Source: Anthoceros angustus
Taxonomy: Eukaryota > Streptophyta > Anthocerotopsida > Anthocerotales > Anthocerotaceae
Direction of reading: 5' to 3'
NCBI GenBank assembly: GCA_010909165.1
Contig: VJWM01000103.1
Location: 1 to 64,000, forward strand
Length of the DNA stretch: 64,000 nt
A model generated the notes under the pieces. It did not search any database, had not been told where the DNA came from, and saw only the letters and a program-made list of their open reading frames with translations. Shown here piece by piece: positions 12,175-22,653 of the stretch (position 1 is the first letter of the stretch; every line of letters starts with the position of its first letter). A program made the position numbers and the translations under genes.

Positions 12175-14330
12175 TCCCGTTGCGGAAGGAACCCTTTGAT
12201 GATCTGTTCAAGATGTGCGGCCGGTGGTTTACGCCTCATCTAACAACCATATACACATTTAGAGTGAGCACCCGCTCACCATGCGAGCGAAGCCGAGGAC
12301 ATGAGCATCCTCATCCAGGGTGTAGCACTGTCGCTCTTCGCTACGGTTCTTACCCTCTCCTCCGTGGACAATCCACAGGCGCCTTGGGTCGAGGGGTCCC
12401 CATGCGGCTCTGTCGGTGACTTCCCCACCTCGGTTCCTCTTCCCTTGACGGTGGCGGTTTAGCCACCGTGGTGGTAGTTTCCCCACGGTGGTGGCTTGAC
12501 TCTGCTGTTCTTTTCTGCCCTTCTTGGTTTGGCCACCTCTCTCTTGACTCGGCCCTAGCTTCATCTCTCTCTCGCTTGTATCTCATGACTTCTTGAATTT
12601 CTCGGGCGCCATTGTTTCCATTTGTTCACAGGCTCATGAGACCTCATCTTGAAACTCCTCAATTGTAGCATCGCCCCTTGACTGATTCACTAAGGCCTCT
12701 GTTGGGTGGACATGGCCCTTAGCTCCTGTGCCTTGGGGCCGCCTCGCATTCCGTCTGCGCTCCTCACACCTTGTTCTCGCCTTCTAGGCTCTCCAACTTC
12801 TCCTTGAGCAACTTTTCTGTTGACCTGCACCCGGTGAGAGCCATGGTGCTGGTCGAGGAGATCCGCTGCGTCGAGCCATGGTAGAAGTCGCTGTGATTCC
12901 CAATTGGGGCGTGCCCATTCCCTCCAACAATTCGCCTGTGGTGTCACTGTCTCCACTTGAGGAAATGCTGGGCGGAAAGGCGCCTCTTCGTTGTCCGTAG
13001 CGCGAGTGCATGGCGTACTCGACCCTCGCCTTCGGCCTTACGCCACGCGGCCGCGGCGTGAATACACTTATCTCGCGGCCTCAGCAAAATTCACGGATCT
13101 GACCTCTTGCATGCCGACCTCCACTCGGGGCCGTCCACGTGGCGCCGCCTCGTCATCCTCACGCCTCGCTCCCGAGTTTACTTTCCAGCGTACTTATCCT
13201 ATTTGACTGGGTGGGTTCGGACTTATCCGTTACTCGGCGTAGTCGGAGCTTGCCATAGTGTACGGGTCCGTTGTTCCTCGAGTCGGAGTATACTCCGGGA
13301 ACCTCGTCCGGCGCTACCCCAATTTATTCCTCCTTTTCGCCTTATTTATCCTTCAATCCTCATGAAACCCTACTTATTTCCTAACTCCCGAGGAAGTCAC
13401 TGGCCCACACAAAGCCCACATGCACATTATTCCGCTCCTCATCATTTGGGCCACCGTATGCTCCTCCTCCACGCTCGGCCTCACTTGGCTCATTTCCTCG
13501 ATCACCACTTGGGGGTAGGCCCCGCTCCCGTTCGGAAGAACCCTTTGATAGCGCCGTGGCGTCAAGATGTGACCGATAGTTTACGCCCCTCTGTCCCAAC
13601 AACCACATACACATTTAGAGTGAGCACCCGCTCACCATGCGGTGGCGAGGACATGAGCATCCTCATCCAGACGCCGTAACTGTCGCCTTGACTAGAGGTT
13701 CTTACCCTCTCCCGTGGACAATCCACTGGTGGCGCCTTGGAATCCGAGGGGTCGTATCCCCACTGCGGCTCCGGTGACTTCCCCACCTCGGTTCCTTCTT
13801 CATGCGGCGGTGGCGGTTTAGCCACCGTGGTGGTGGCTTCCCCAGGTGGTGGCCCGGCTCTGCGGTTCTGTGGCTCCCTTCTTGGTTTGGCCACCTCTCT
13901 CTTGACTGGCCTAGCTTCATCTCTCTCGCTTGTATCTCTCATGACTTCTTGAATTTCTCGGGCGCCATTGTTTCCATTTGCTCACAGGCTCATGAGACCT
14001 CATCTTGAAGCTCTCCTCAATTGTAGCATCGCCCCTTGACTGATTCACTAAGGCCTCTGTTGGGTGGACATGGCCCTTGGACACTCCTGTGCCCCATAGG
14101 GCCGCCTCGCATTCCGTCTGCGCTCCTCTGCCACCTTGTTCTCGCCTTCTAGGCTCTCCAACTTTCCTTGAGCAACTTTTCTGTGGGCACACTCGGTGAG
14201 AGCCATGGTGCTGGTCGAGGAGATCCGCTGCGTCGAGCCATGGCGAAGTCGGCTAGATTCATTGGGCTGCCCGTGCCCATTCCCTCCACAACAATTCGCC
14301 TTGCAGGCGGTGTCACTGTCTCCACTTGAC
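12175..14330 (-). repeat. Tandemly repeated unit of about 1.34 kb
   Basis: 12,175-12,960 and 13,518-14,330 are copies in the same orientation (shared words include ACACATTTAGAGTGAGCACC and GAGGACATGAGCATCCTCAT). Between them 12,965-13,420 is another inverted copy of the 1,510-1,960 leader. The arrangement on the minus strand is B, A, B, A, gag. That suggests a duplicated LTR/leader unit, or two staggered LTRs of one element. The copies differ mostly by short gaps. No coding sequence recognised. Confidence 0.75.
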
Positions 14331-16945
14331 GGTCGGGTCGGTGAAATGTCGCCAAAATGTTCAGCTCCGTCGCGGACTTGGCTATCGAAACTAACCCCTC
14401 TTCTTCTAGGGGTTGGTTTGCCACTACTTCCTCATCCGCTCCAATCTCTCCTAGCGGCGACTCCTCCCCCCCACGAGAGGCACAACTTGTCGTTCCCTTT
14501 TATTTTCTCCTCCTTCACCGCGTTCCTGCTGCGATTTCGACTGGTGACCCTAGGTGTGGCTGTGGGTTCCTCTTACTGCTGGTATCCTTCCTTCTTCCGA
14601 CCCCGTTCGTCCGCTTCTTGCCCTTGAAACCTCCCCACCTTCATCAAGATCTTCTAGGGAGGCGCATTCCCAAGCTACTGGAATCCTTCCCCGGAATCCT
14701 CCTTACCTCCTCTTCCTCTACCTTGAGTTCCACGGGTTTCCGGCTATGAAGGAACCACGACTTCAACTCTCGTTAGACACGGAATCACGAACACATGAAT
14801 TAGAAAAGGTGAAATCAAGGAGGGCGAGGGAAGGGAGAAACAAGTCGCCTTCTCCTCCAGGCTCTTTCAAAGATCATCCGCCCCAATCGATTGTGTACCT
14901 TAACCACCTCATGAAGAAAGACCGAGTAGTGCGCCATGATCAACTTCACATTAGCGAAACACAAAATCCACTTGGCCTAATCCCACAGTGCGAACACGAG
15001 TTGGCGGAGTCACCCATCCATTATTCACCCTCACTTCTCCGAGCTTCATGGCGCGGCTGCGGCTCTCGGGGTCTTCTTTCTCAGGTCAATTACCAAGCTT
15101 CCATCCTCATGCTTCGCCCTGCTTTGCTCGAAAGAGCCCCAAATCCAGTTTTGCGGCCTCTTTCTCCTCGCGTCTCCCTCTTGCGACACAGTTTCTCAAT
15201 TGCGGGCACTCTTGCACCAATGTGTATCGTAACACCATTTCTTCTCCATAAATTCGGACCCGGCTCCACACCGGGCTGCCGGCTCTCACCTTCCGGTGGT
15301 CCATGTTGTTCTATGAGGGATTTGACTGCCAATGGGCGCCATCTCCCTTTCTCCTTGTTTCAGGAAAGAAAGACGGCCCCTGCGGGCCAGGTCGAAAAAG
15401 GGAACACCACCCTCGCACGTCTCCTCACTCCCCTTTCTTGTTGGCGCTCTTGCCTCGGCGCCTCTTTTCCTCCTTAAGCTGCGCCGGTACTGGTTTGGAA
15501 TTCTCAATTGGCGACAATCCAGGAGGAGGGCAAAGTGCGTTGAGCCAACTCCTCTTGATGGCGTCCTCACTTGTGGCGGGGGGCGCTAGGCGTAGGCAAG
15601 AGGAAAAGCCGCCATCACCCTCAGCCCCAGCTGCGGTCAGTCGAGCACAAAGGGAGCTAGGCGCTGAAGGAAGAGGAACCCTATTTGGGCGAGGAGAAAG
15701 AGGAAGGCGAAGCTCGAGGAGTGGAAGTCTCAAGCTGTTTGTGGAGAAGGCCTGGAGTCAGAGTCTTGGAGGCCGTCGAGGCCGGAGGCCGAGGCCCAGG
15801 GTGCCTAGGACGGTGAGAATTTGGGGCATTGGGGTCGGACAAGGAGACCCGCACTATTTTACCATCCGTGACCTCTAAAGTCTTGGGATGAGCGATTTTT
15901 GTTTGGAGTGTTTGTTTGGCAAAGTGTCTTGAGAATCGCGGGTAAGGTCTTTTATTGGGAATGGTCCTTGGCCCTTGGTGATAATAATTTTATTTTATTT
16001 TTTGGGACCTTAGTTCGACTACGGATATGTAAGTCGGAAATAGAGTCCTTAGGTTTTAAGTACAGAGAAATAAGAAAGTGTCTATATATGTTAGGGGTGC
16101 CTACAACACCCGCGATTATAGCGGTCAAGAGGAGGTGGCAGTTCCTGCAGTGGCCGAGCAGGACGTGCAGACCGAGGGAGTTTACAACCCTAGTGGCGGG
16201 CGGTTGCAGATCGGAGGCGCGAGGCGGACACCAGCCTTCAGTCATAATTTCGAGCCAGGGGCGTCGGAAGTTGGCCAGGCAATTTAGTGCATACAGGCTG
16301 CCTTTGGCCCCATGCCCCAATTTCTTCAAGCCCAGGTGGTTGTAAACCGCCCTCAGGAGTGTACATGTGGTCTTCCACAGCACCATAATTTTTTAAGGGG
16401 GTGAATATGCATCAAGAGGGTGTAGAGGGTATTGTTTCCCTCTCCCCGTTGGAGACAGGACAGGCTCCGGGTGAGGCTGCTGCCAGTGGCCTCCCGCTCC
16501 TTGGGCCGCGTCCCTCTCCGCCCTTCGCACAGCCTCCTCCGCTTCTTGCCACTCGTTGGCGGGGCAAGAACGCACCATCACTGGGTGCTGCGTGTGGCAC
16601 CGTCTTGCCTCTTTTTTCGAAGCCCAGTGACGAGACTCGGCCTGCCATTGTAGTGGGTGCGGCATGGGGCTGGGCGCTAACTCAGATCATGGCCGCCTCT
16701 CCTGCGGCCGGCTCCGGTGGGGCACCGGGGAAGAGAGGCGGGATGTCCTCCACACTTCTCTGGGTGGCGAGGGGGTCCGCTCAGGCGTGAGTGGAATTCC
16801 CTCCCTCATCCTCTCCTGGACCTCTTACTCGGGTGCAGTACCCTCTGCCTCTGCGCTCTTCCCTACTTGCCTTGGTGAGGCGGCGGCCCTTTCCGAGATG
16901 CTGGTTCCTCTTCACCTTCCTTGGAGGTTCGCGTGCCCACATGAA

Positions 16946-17176
16946 TCAAAGCAGCGATAACTGCAAGCGGAGGGCTTCTACCTCATTAGGCTTCTGATTA
17001 ACCTCGGCAAGATTATCCTTCCCGATCGCCCTCTTTCCCCTGCGAGGCATGCGAACACCGATGGTGTCACCAAGGTGATGCATTCCAGTGGACAATGATC
17101 CGGCCATCGCTCTCACCCTCTCCGGCCAAATGGCATCATGACCGTTGGTTGTTACGTTGCGTCCCAGCTTCGGCAT
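16946..17176 (-). pseudogene. gag-start fragment of a second minus-strand element
   Basis: On the minus strand a 76-codon frame begins MPKLGRNVTTNGHDAIWPE and continues with a basic stretch, MPRRGKRAIGKD. Its position just inside an LTR/leader-like unit and its basic composition suggest the first codons of a gag gene. A second, frame-broken copy is at 18,769-18,930. I do not recognise the protein itself. Confidence 0.4.
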
Positions 17177-20100
17177 TGCCGCCTATCTTTCCTCTTGCCT
17201 TGAGGGGCTAACTACGCCTCTAATCTCTTCTGTGGGCGGTTTGTGGCCGACCTCCACGGTCCACCTCCTGGGTCCTCCGCAGTTCTTGGACGGACCTCCT
17301 TGTTGGTGCTTTTCCAGCGTACTCCGGACTAAGGCGGCAATGGCCAGTCAGGACGCCTGGAAAATGTCCAGCGCCATTCCTTCACCGGCTCCCGCCTCCT
17401 CCGGCCGGACGAAGTGGGGTAGCGCTTAGACGATGTTGCGCTCACCAAGCGCCTTGTCCACGCCGCCGCTTTCTTGGGTCCCATCTTGCACTCCTACATC
17501 CCGTGGCAGGCGTGAGCTCCACAATCTTCCGCTGCTGTCGCGGTGTCAATTTGCTTCACTGCGCCACGTCGAGGCGCTAAGGATCTGGGCGATCAAAAGA
17601 CGCCGAGAGGCCGGGTGTACGAGCGAGAGGCTGCGAAACTTCGCCAGTTGTTTGAAGAATGACCTCCGCCTGTGTCTCCGTCGGAGAAGTAACCGCATGG
17701 CGGAGGGCTGACTCTTCAGTCCGTGAGTTTGCATAGCTTACTCTCACCTTACGCTTCATACTGCGGCCTTCAACATTGCCGCTGATACTGGAGCGTGAAT
17801 ACCGCCTATAACGCCACTTGGCAATGCTTTCGGTCTGGCTGCTGCCGAGTCTCACCTCAAGACCATCCACGTGGGCGCGCCTGTCTAATTCACGCCTAAC
17901 TAAGTTACCTTACTTGGCGTACCTGTTTGACTCGGGTGGGGTCCGAACTTATCCACACTCGATGCGATCAGGAGGTCCTCGAGTGAGCTCCAGTCCGTTA
18001 CTGCAGGAGTCCGAGTGCGGTCCGAGATCGAGTACCGTCTGCAGTGGTGCTTCTTCCTCCCTTTCGCCTTATTTTGCACCTCCATACCTACGAAAAAAAA
18101 CAAACCCGGCTTATTTCCCTAACTCCCAAGGAGAGTCCGCTGTCCACTTTCGGTTTTCAAGTTTGACCAAATTCCTAACGTCCGCCATGGTGACATGTGT
18201 AAATCAAGAGGCAATGGCCCGGCTCTGCAAGCACCCTCCATGCGTCCCCTCCCCCTCACGCCGGTTCCTACTCTTTAGTGTCCTCTTCTAAGAGATAAGG
18301 GCCCTTGTTAACTCGTTCCCTTGAAAACTTAATTGAAAGGAGGACGGTTGTTCCCTTGGTCCAAGTTTTGTTGCAGCAAGAAGTTGCAGAAAAATATACG
18401 ATTCTCGAAAAAAAAATATTTCAAAGAAATTTCATGTATGATTAGTTTAGAGTTTTTTGACAAGGCTAGCCTAAAAATACTTAAGACCTTAAACTACAAA
18501 AAGTACAAAAAATCTTGTCACAAAAATAGAAATATTTAATAAGTTTCAAATCATTCATGACATGAATGGAAATGTCTATACCAAATCTTGATAGGAATGG
18601 AAACGTTTGCTTCCAAAGTGAGAAATTTCTTTGTTCTAGAAATTGTTGCTTCATTTGAAACACCTGAACCGTCCTATAAATTGCAAATGGGTCTAGTCAT
18701 GGACAAAAAAGGTCACTAAGAAATTTGTTTTGTTACCCATGAGTATGTATAAGTCACATGTATACCCCGATCGCCCTCTTTCCCCTCTGCGGGGCATGCG
18801 GGAACACGATGGTGTCACCAAGGTGATCTACCTTGGTGAGCATATTCCATGGACAATGATCAGCCCTTTGCTCTCACCCTCAATAAATCCGACATCGGTA
18901 ACCGTTGGTTGTTACGTTCGTCCACGGCTTCAGCATACGCCTATCTTTCCTCTTGCCGAGGGGCTCGGGAACTCGCCAATCTCTCTTCTTTGGGCGGTTG
19001 TAAACGCCGCCTCAGACCTCCACGGACCTCCTTGGGTCCTCCAGCGAGTTCTTGGACACGGACCTCCTTGTTAGCTGCCAGCATTTTTCAGCGTACTCCC
19101 GGACTAAGCGGCCATTGTCGAAGTCAGGACGGCTGGAAAATGTCAGTGCCATTCCTTCACCGGCTCCCGCCTCCTCGACCACGGCCGGGAAGTGGAGTAG
19201 CGCTTGGTGGCGATGTTGCGCTCACCAAAGCGCCATCGCGCCCGCCGCTTTCTTGGGTCCCATCTTGCACTCCATACATCCCGTGGCTGAGGCGTGAGCT
19301 CCACAATCTTCCGGCTCGTCGCGGTGTCAATTTCACTTCACTCGCCCGTCGACTGCGCCTAAGGATCTGCGGCGATCAAGACAACGCCGGGAGCCGGGTG
19401 TACGGTAGCGAGAGTGGAAACTACGCCGAAGTTGTTTGGAAGAATGACCTCCATACGCTTGTCTCCGTCGGAAGTACACGTAGCGGGCTGGCTCCGTAAT
19501 GGCCCGAGTTTGCATGGCTTACTCTCACCTTACGCTTAGCCTACTCGGCCTTGTTTGCCGCGATCTGTGAGGCGTGAATACCGCCTATAACGGCCCTTGG
19601 CAATGCTCACAGGTCCTGCTGCTTTGCCATGCCGTCTACCACCATTACCATCCACGTGGCGCGCCTGTCTAATTCACGCCCCAACTTCTAAGTTACCTTA
19701 CTTGGCATTTATCCGTTTTGACTCGGGTGGGGTCCGAACTTATCCGACACTCGATGCGTTCGGAGGTCCTCGGAGTGAGCTCCAGTCCGTTGCCTGCAGG
19801 AGTCCGGTGCGATCGAGTCTGATCAGAATCACAAGTGGTGCTTCTTCCTCCCTTTCGCCTTATTTTACCTCCATACCTCTGAAAAAAAACAAACCCGATT
19901 TCCCTAACAGGAGGTCAGTTGTCCACCTCGGTTTTCAAGTTTGACCAAATTCTTTGCCATGGTCAAATGGACATGTAAATCAAGAGGCAATGGCCTGCAG
20001 CTCTGTCCGTCATCCCCCTCTCCCCTGGTACCCTAGGTTCCTACTCTTTAGTGTCCTCTTCTAAGAGATAAGGGCCCTTGTTAACTCGTTCCTTGAAAAC

Positions 20101-20520
20101 TTAATTGAAAGGAGACGTTTCCATGGTCCAAGTTTTGTTACGTGCAAAGTTCGAGAAAAATATCTGATTCCTCGAAAAAAAAATTTCAAAGAAATTTCAT
20201 GTATGATTAGTTTAGAGTTTTTGACAAGGCTAGCCTAAAAATACTTAAGACCTTAAACTACAAAAGTACAAAAATCTTGTCACAAAAATAGAAATATTTA
20301 ATAAGTTTCAAATCATTCATTCATGAATGGAAATGTCTATACCAAATCTTGATAGGAATGGAAGCGTTTGCTTCCAAAGTGAGAAATTTCTTTGTTCTAG
20401 AAATTGTTGCTTCATTTGGAAACACCTTGAACAATCCTATAAATTGCCCGGTGGTCTAGTCATGGACAAAAAAGGTCACTAGAAATTTGTTTTAAGTTAC
20501 CCGGTAGTATGTATAAGTCC
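17020..20520 (-). repeat. Tandem duplication of about 1.75 kb
   Basis: 17,020-18,765 and 18,769-20,520 are head-to-tail copies. Both start at CGCCCTCTTTCCCCT and run through a GC-rich part to a TATA/leader-like part (near 18,060-18,140 and 19,850-19,910). This part resembles, on the minus strand, the leader at 1,510-1,600. Each copy ends in an AT-rich tail (18,300-18,760 and 20,050-20,520), where the copies agree far better than in the GC-rich part. Probably two LTR-plus-flank units of a minus-strand element; no domain supports a gene. Confidence 0.75.
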
Positions 20521-20525
20521 ACATG

Positions 20526-20549
20526 TATATATATATATATATATATATT
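20526..20549. repeat. (TA)n microsatellite
   Basis: About 12 uninterrupted TA units at the right end of the second 1.75-kb repeat copy. The first copy has no such run at the equivalent point near 18,760. Confidence 0.95.
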
Positions 20550-20789
20550 TAAGTAGTCTAGCCTTTTGAGGACTCACATGAGAGTCTCACGTATTAATCT
20601 GGCGGGGAGACGGACCTAGCCGAGACAGGGCTTTTGTGGAAGCTAAGGGTTTAAGTTAGCAAAAGCTCAAAAAGCGAGCTACAACTAATTTTACCGGTTT
20701 CGTAACTTCCGCACAAACATTGTACAAGCCTCTCACTTCCTTTCTTACCATTACCAATACAATTGATATCGCTTAGGTCATTGATAAAA

Positions 20790-21320
20790 ATGAACCATGT
20801 TTCTGCTGATACATGTTCACCTCGTCCAGGAGAGATGGATGTCAAAGTAGGCACTGAGAGTCTATCTAGCTTTGCACCTGTATGCCTCAACATCGAGGCC
20901 GATGAATTGGATGGTGAGGAAGGAACTTCAGCGAAACCAGTCGTCAACGGATTAGGTGGAAGTCTTGGCGAAGGAAACATTCGAGAGACACACTTTTGGG
21001 AACATCTTGCTCCCTTTCGCAAGGTGGCAAAGGTGATTTGTGTGTCATTTTCTGTACATGTGATTGCTTAGATTGGTTTGAATTTGAACACGATCTTTAA
21101 GTGCGAGGCCAACTCCAAATTTGTCTTCTTGTCATCTTTGTAGAAGTACACCACCCGACAAACTTTATGGCTTGCCTATCAAACCTTACTCCAAATTTGT
21201 CTTCTTGTCATCTTTGTAGAAGTACACCACCCGACAAACTTTATGGCTTGCCTATCAAACCTTAGGAGTCGTGTACGGTGACATCGGCACATCTCCACTC
21301 TACGTCTTCTCCAAGCTCCT
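20790..21320 (+). pseudogene. 5' fragment of a KUP/HAK potassium transporter gene
   Basis: KUP/HAK/KT proteins carry K+ across plant membranes. Exon 2 at 21,220-21,320 reads [20 protein letters not shown] and then [13 protein letters not shown]. This matches the first membrane segment and the VVYGD-TSPLYV signature of the family. A 243-base exon 1 (20,790-21,032) encodes an acidic cytoplasmic N terminus ending FRKVAK before a GTGATT donor. Exon 2 follows a CTTTGTAG acceptor in matching phase 0. The acceptor and first 44 exon bases are duplicated (21,112-21,187 and 21,188-21,263). Coding homology stops at about 21,320, where a hairpin and an AT-rich repeat begin, and the remaining 11 or so membrane segments are absent. 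A broken gene, not a working transporter. Confidence 0.75.
21112..21263. repeat. Exact 76-base tandem duplication across a splice site
   Basis: Two apparently identical 76-base units beginning ACTCCAAATTTGTCTTC and ending TATCAAACCTT. The unit spans the intron 3' end, the acceptor and the start of exon 2 of the KUP fragment. The lack of differences suggests a recent event. Confidence 0.95.
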
Positions 21321-21328
21321 ATTGCGCC

Positions 21329-21365
21329 TTTTTTTACTATCTACAACTTATAGATAGTAAAAAAA
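21329..21365. repeat. Perfect hairpin at the KUP breakpoint
   Basis: TTTTTTTACTATCTA and its exact reverse complement flank a 7-base loop (CAACTTA). The TTTTTTACTATCTACAAC word also occurs at 170-187 and, in part, at 21,400. It looks like the end of a small foldback or MITE-like repeat lying at the point where the transporter homology ends. Confidence 0.75.
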
Positions 21366-22653
21366 GGATCAATGATTTAGTATTTTAATTTATTAATTTA
21401 CTATCTACAACTTTTACTTCTTTGCTTGGTTTTAGAAAATCACACTCCTTGTTTAATATCAAGTACATGATTTGGGATATGTATAGGAAACTATTTCTAA
21501 GGTGCATGACTTGCTCTTGATTAATATCAATTACTATAAGTGTAATAGATGACTTTATATATAGGTGTCTTGAGATATAGAAGTAGGTTCCAGCTCCGTC
21601 TTACTCATGACCTCGGAGGTCTAACGTTAGAGATCTCGGTAAGATATTTTAGAGTGAATGGACTCACCCATCTCTCGTTATTCAATAAAACCACTAATTT
21701 TATATTAGCTACAAGATTATATGAAATGTTTAGTATCCATGACTTTATCGTGGCCAAGATCTGTCAATAAGAGGGCAAACCCATGAGTTTAAGCTAGATC
21801 GCCGTTATTGCTGTCTCTCTGAAGTTCTTCTGAAGTTACGCGAATATCCCGTTCTTTAGAAGTCGTAGCAAGCAAGGGGCTTCCTCATTTTCACAAATCC
21901 TATCATTAGGGTGGAGCTAGGTTCTGAATCAATTTCCCTTCGACCTTCCACGTCAGATATCTCCGGTGTTTGCCCCGTCTCGGTTGCTCCTCCCGAGAGA
22001 GGAAGGGTGTTAACTTATTCTCTTGGATTGAGAGGAGGGTTGTTCCCTTGGAGGGTTGCACAGTAGCATGGCATGGTCTCAAGGGGAAAGCTCATTTCTC
22101 TTTCAGAAACGCATTTCTTTCATATCATGACAAACAAGAGAGGTCAGATAGTACCAATTCTGACGACCACCCAGAAGCTCTCAGCTATTGTTAGCATGAT
22201 GCTGCTAATCAAAACGGGTTTCACCCAGCGTAATGCATCCCTCAAGAGAGGCAGTAACAAAGATTTGGCGCAACCACCAAGACCTTCAAAATCTTCCAAC
22301 GCTCGTTTGCTATTCAATTAAGAAAATCGTTCAGCCTACCAACAGATCTCGGAAGCCTCAAGCTGGTTGGTGATTGCTGGTGCCAGACATACATTTTCCC
22401 CTAATTGAGAACAGTCGATTTAACCTACACATTGGTACAAAAGAGGATCGCCTTGAACATAGGCTGAAAGGAATATACAGGTACACCATCGCCACACTTA
22501 CAAGTCCAGGTACACCATCGCCACACTTACAAGTCCTTGCCCGTAGCATACCGAAATTTCTCAAGACCCTCATCCTCTAAGCAGCAAATAGGGATCTACT
22601 TTACAACCTACCAACCTACTGGGAACTACACCTAAGACGGCGGAGGAGATCTG
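21366..22653. other. Region without a recognisable gene
   Basis: 21,366-21,480 is the right copy of the AT-rich flanking repeat. 21,970-22,320 contains two overlapping open frames of 74 and 82 codons that match nothing I know. A 29-base unit (AGGTACACCATCGCCACACT...) is present twice in tandem at 22,479-22,536. The last few hundred bases are probably the 3' untranslated region of the minus-strand OSCA gene. Confidence 0.6.

Larger units (their letters stand above)
255..20550. mobile_element. Nested and rearranged LTR-retrotransposon block
   Basis: About 20 kb of GC-rich repetitive DNA holding pieces of at least two Ty3/gypsy-like elements in both orientations. The parts I can name are listed separately. 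No open reading frame for a whole polyprotein survives: gag, protease, RT, RNase H and integrase motifs are in order but jump between frames. 255-1,500 has no coding sequence I recognise. 14,330-16,900 holds long but unconvincing open frames that resemble nothing known to me. Boundaries are approximate, taken from where the AT-rich flanks begin. Confidence 0.8.

Noticed and set aside
14554-15477. 307-codon plus-strand open frame
   Set aside because: No recognisable domain, within repetitive LTR-like DNA, with equally open overlapping frames; composition looks like chance in GC-rich sequence.
16388-16400. TTTTTTAAGGGGGTGA as a polypurine tract and LTR start
   Set aside because: It has the right look, but I could not find the paired LTR start or TG...CA ends, so it was not called.
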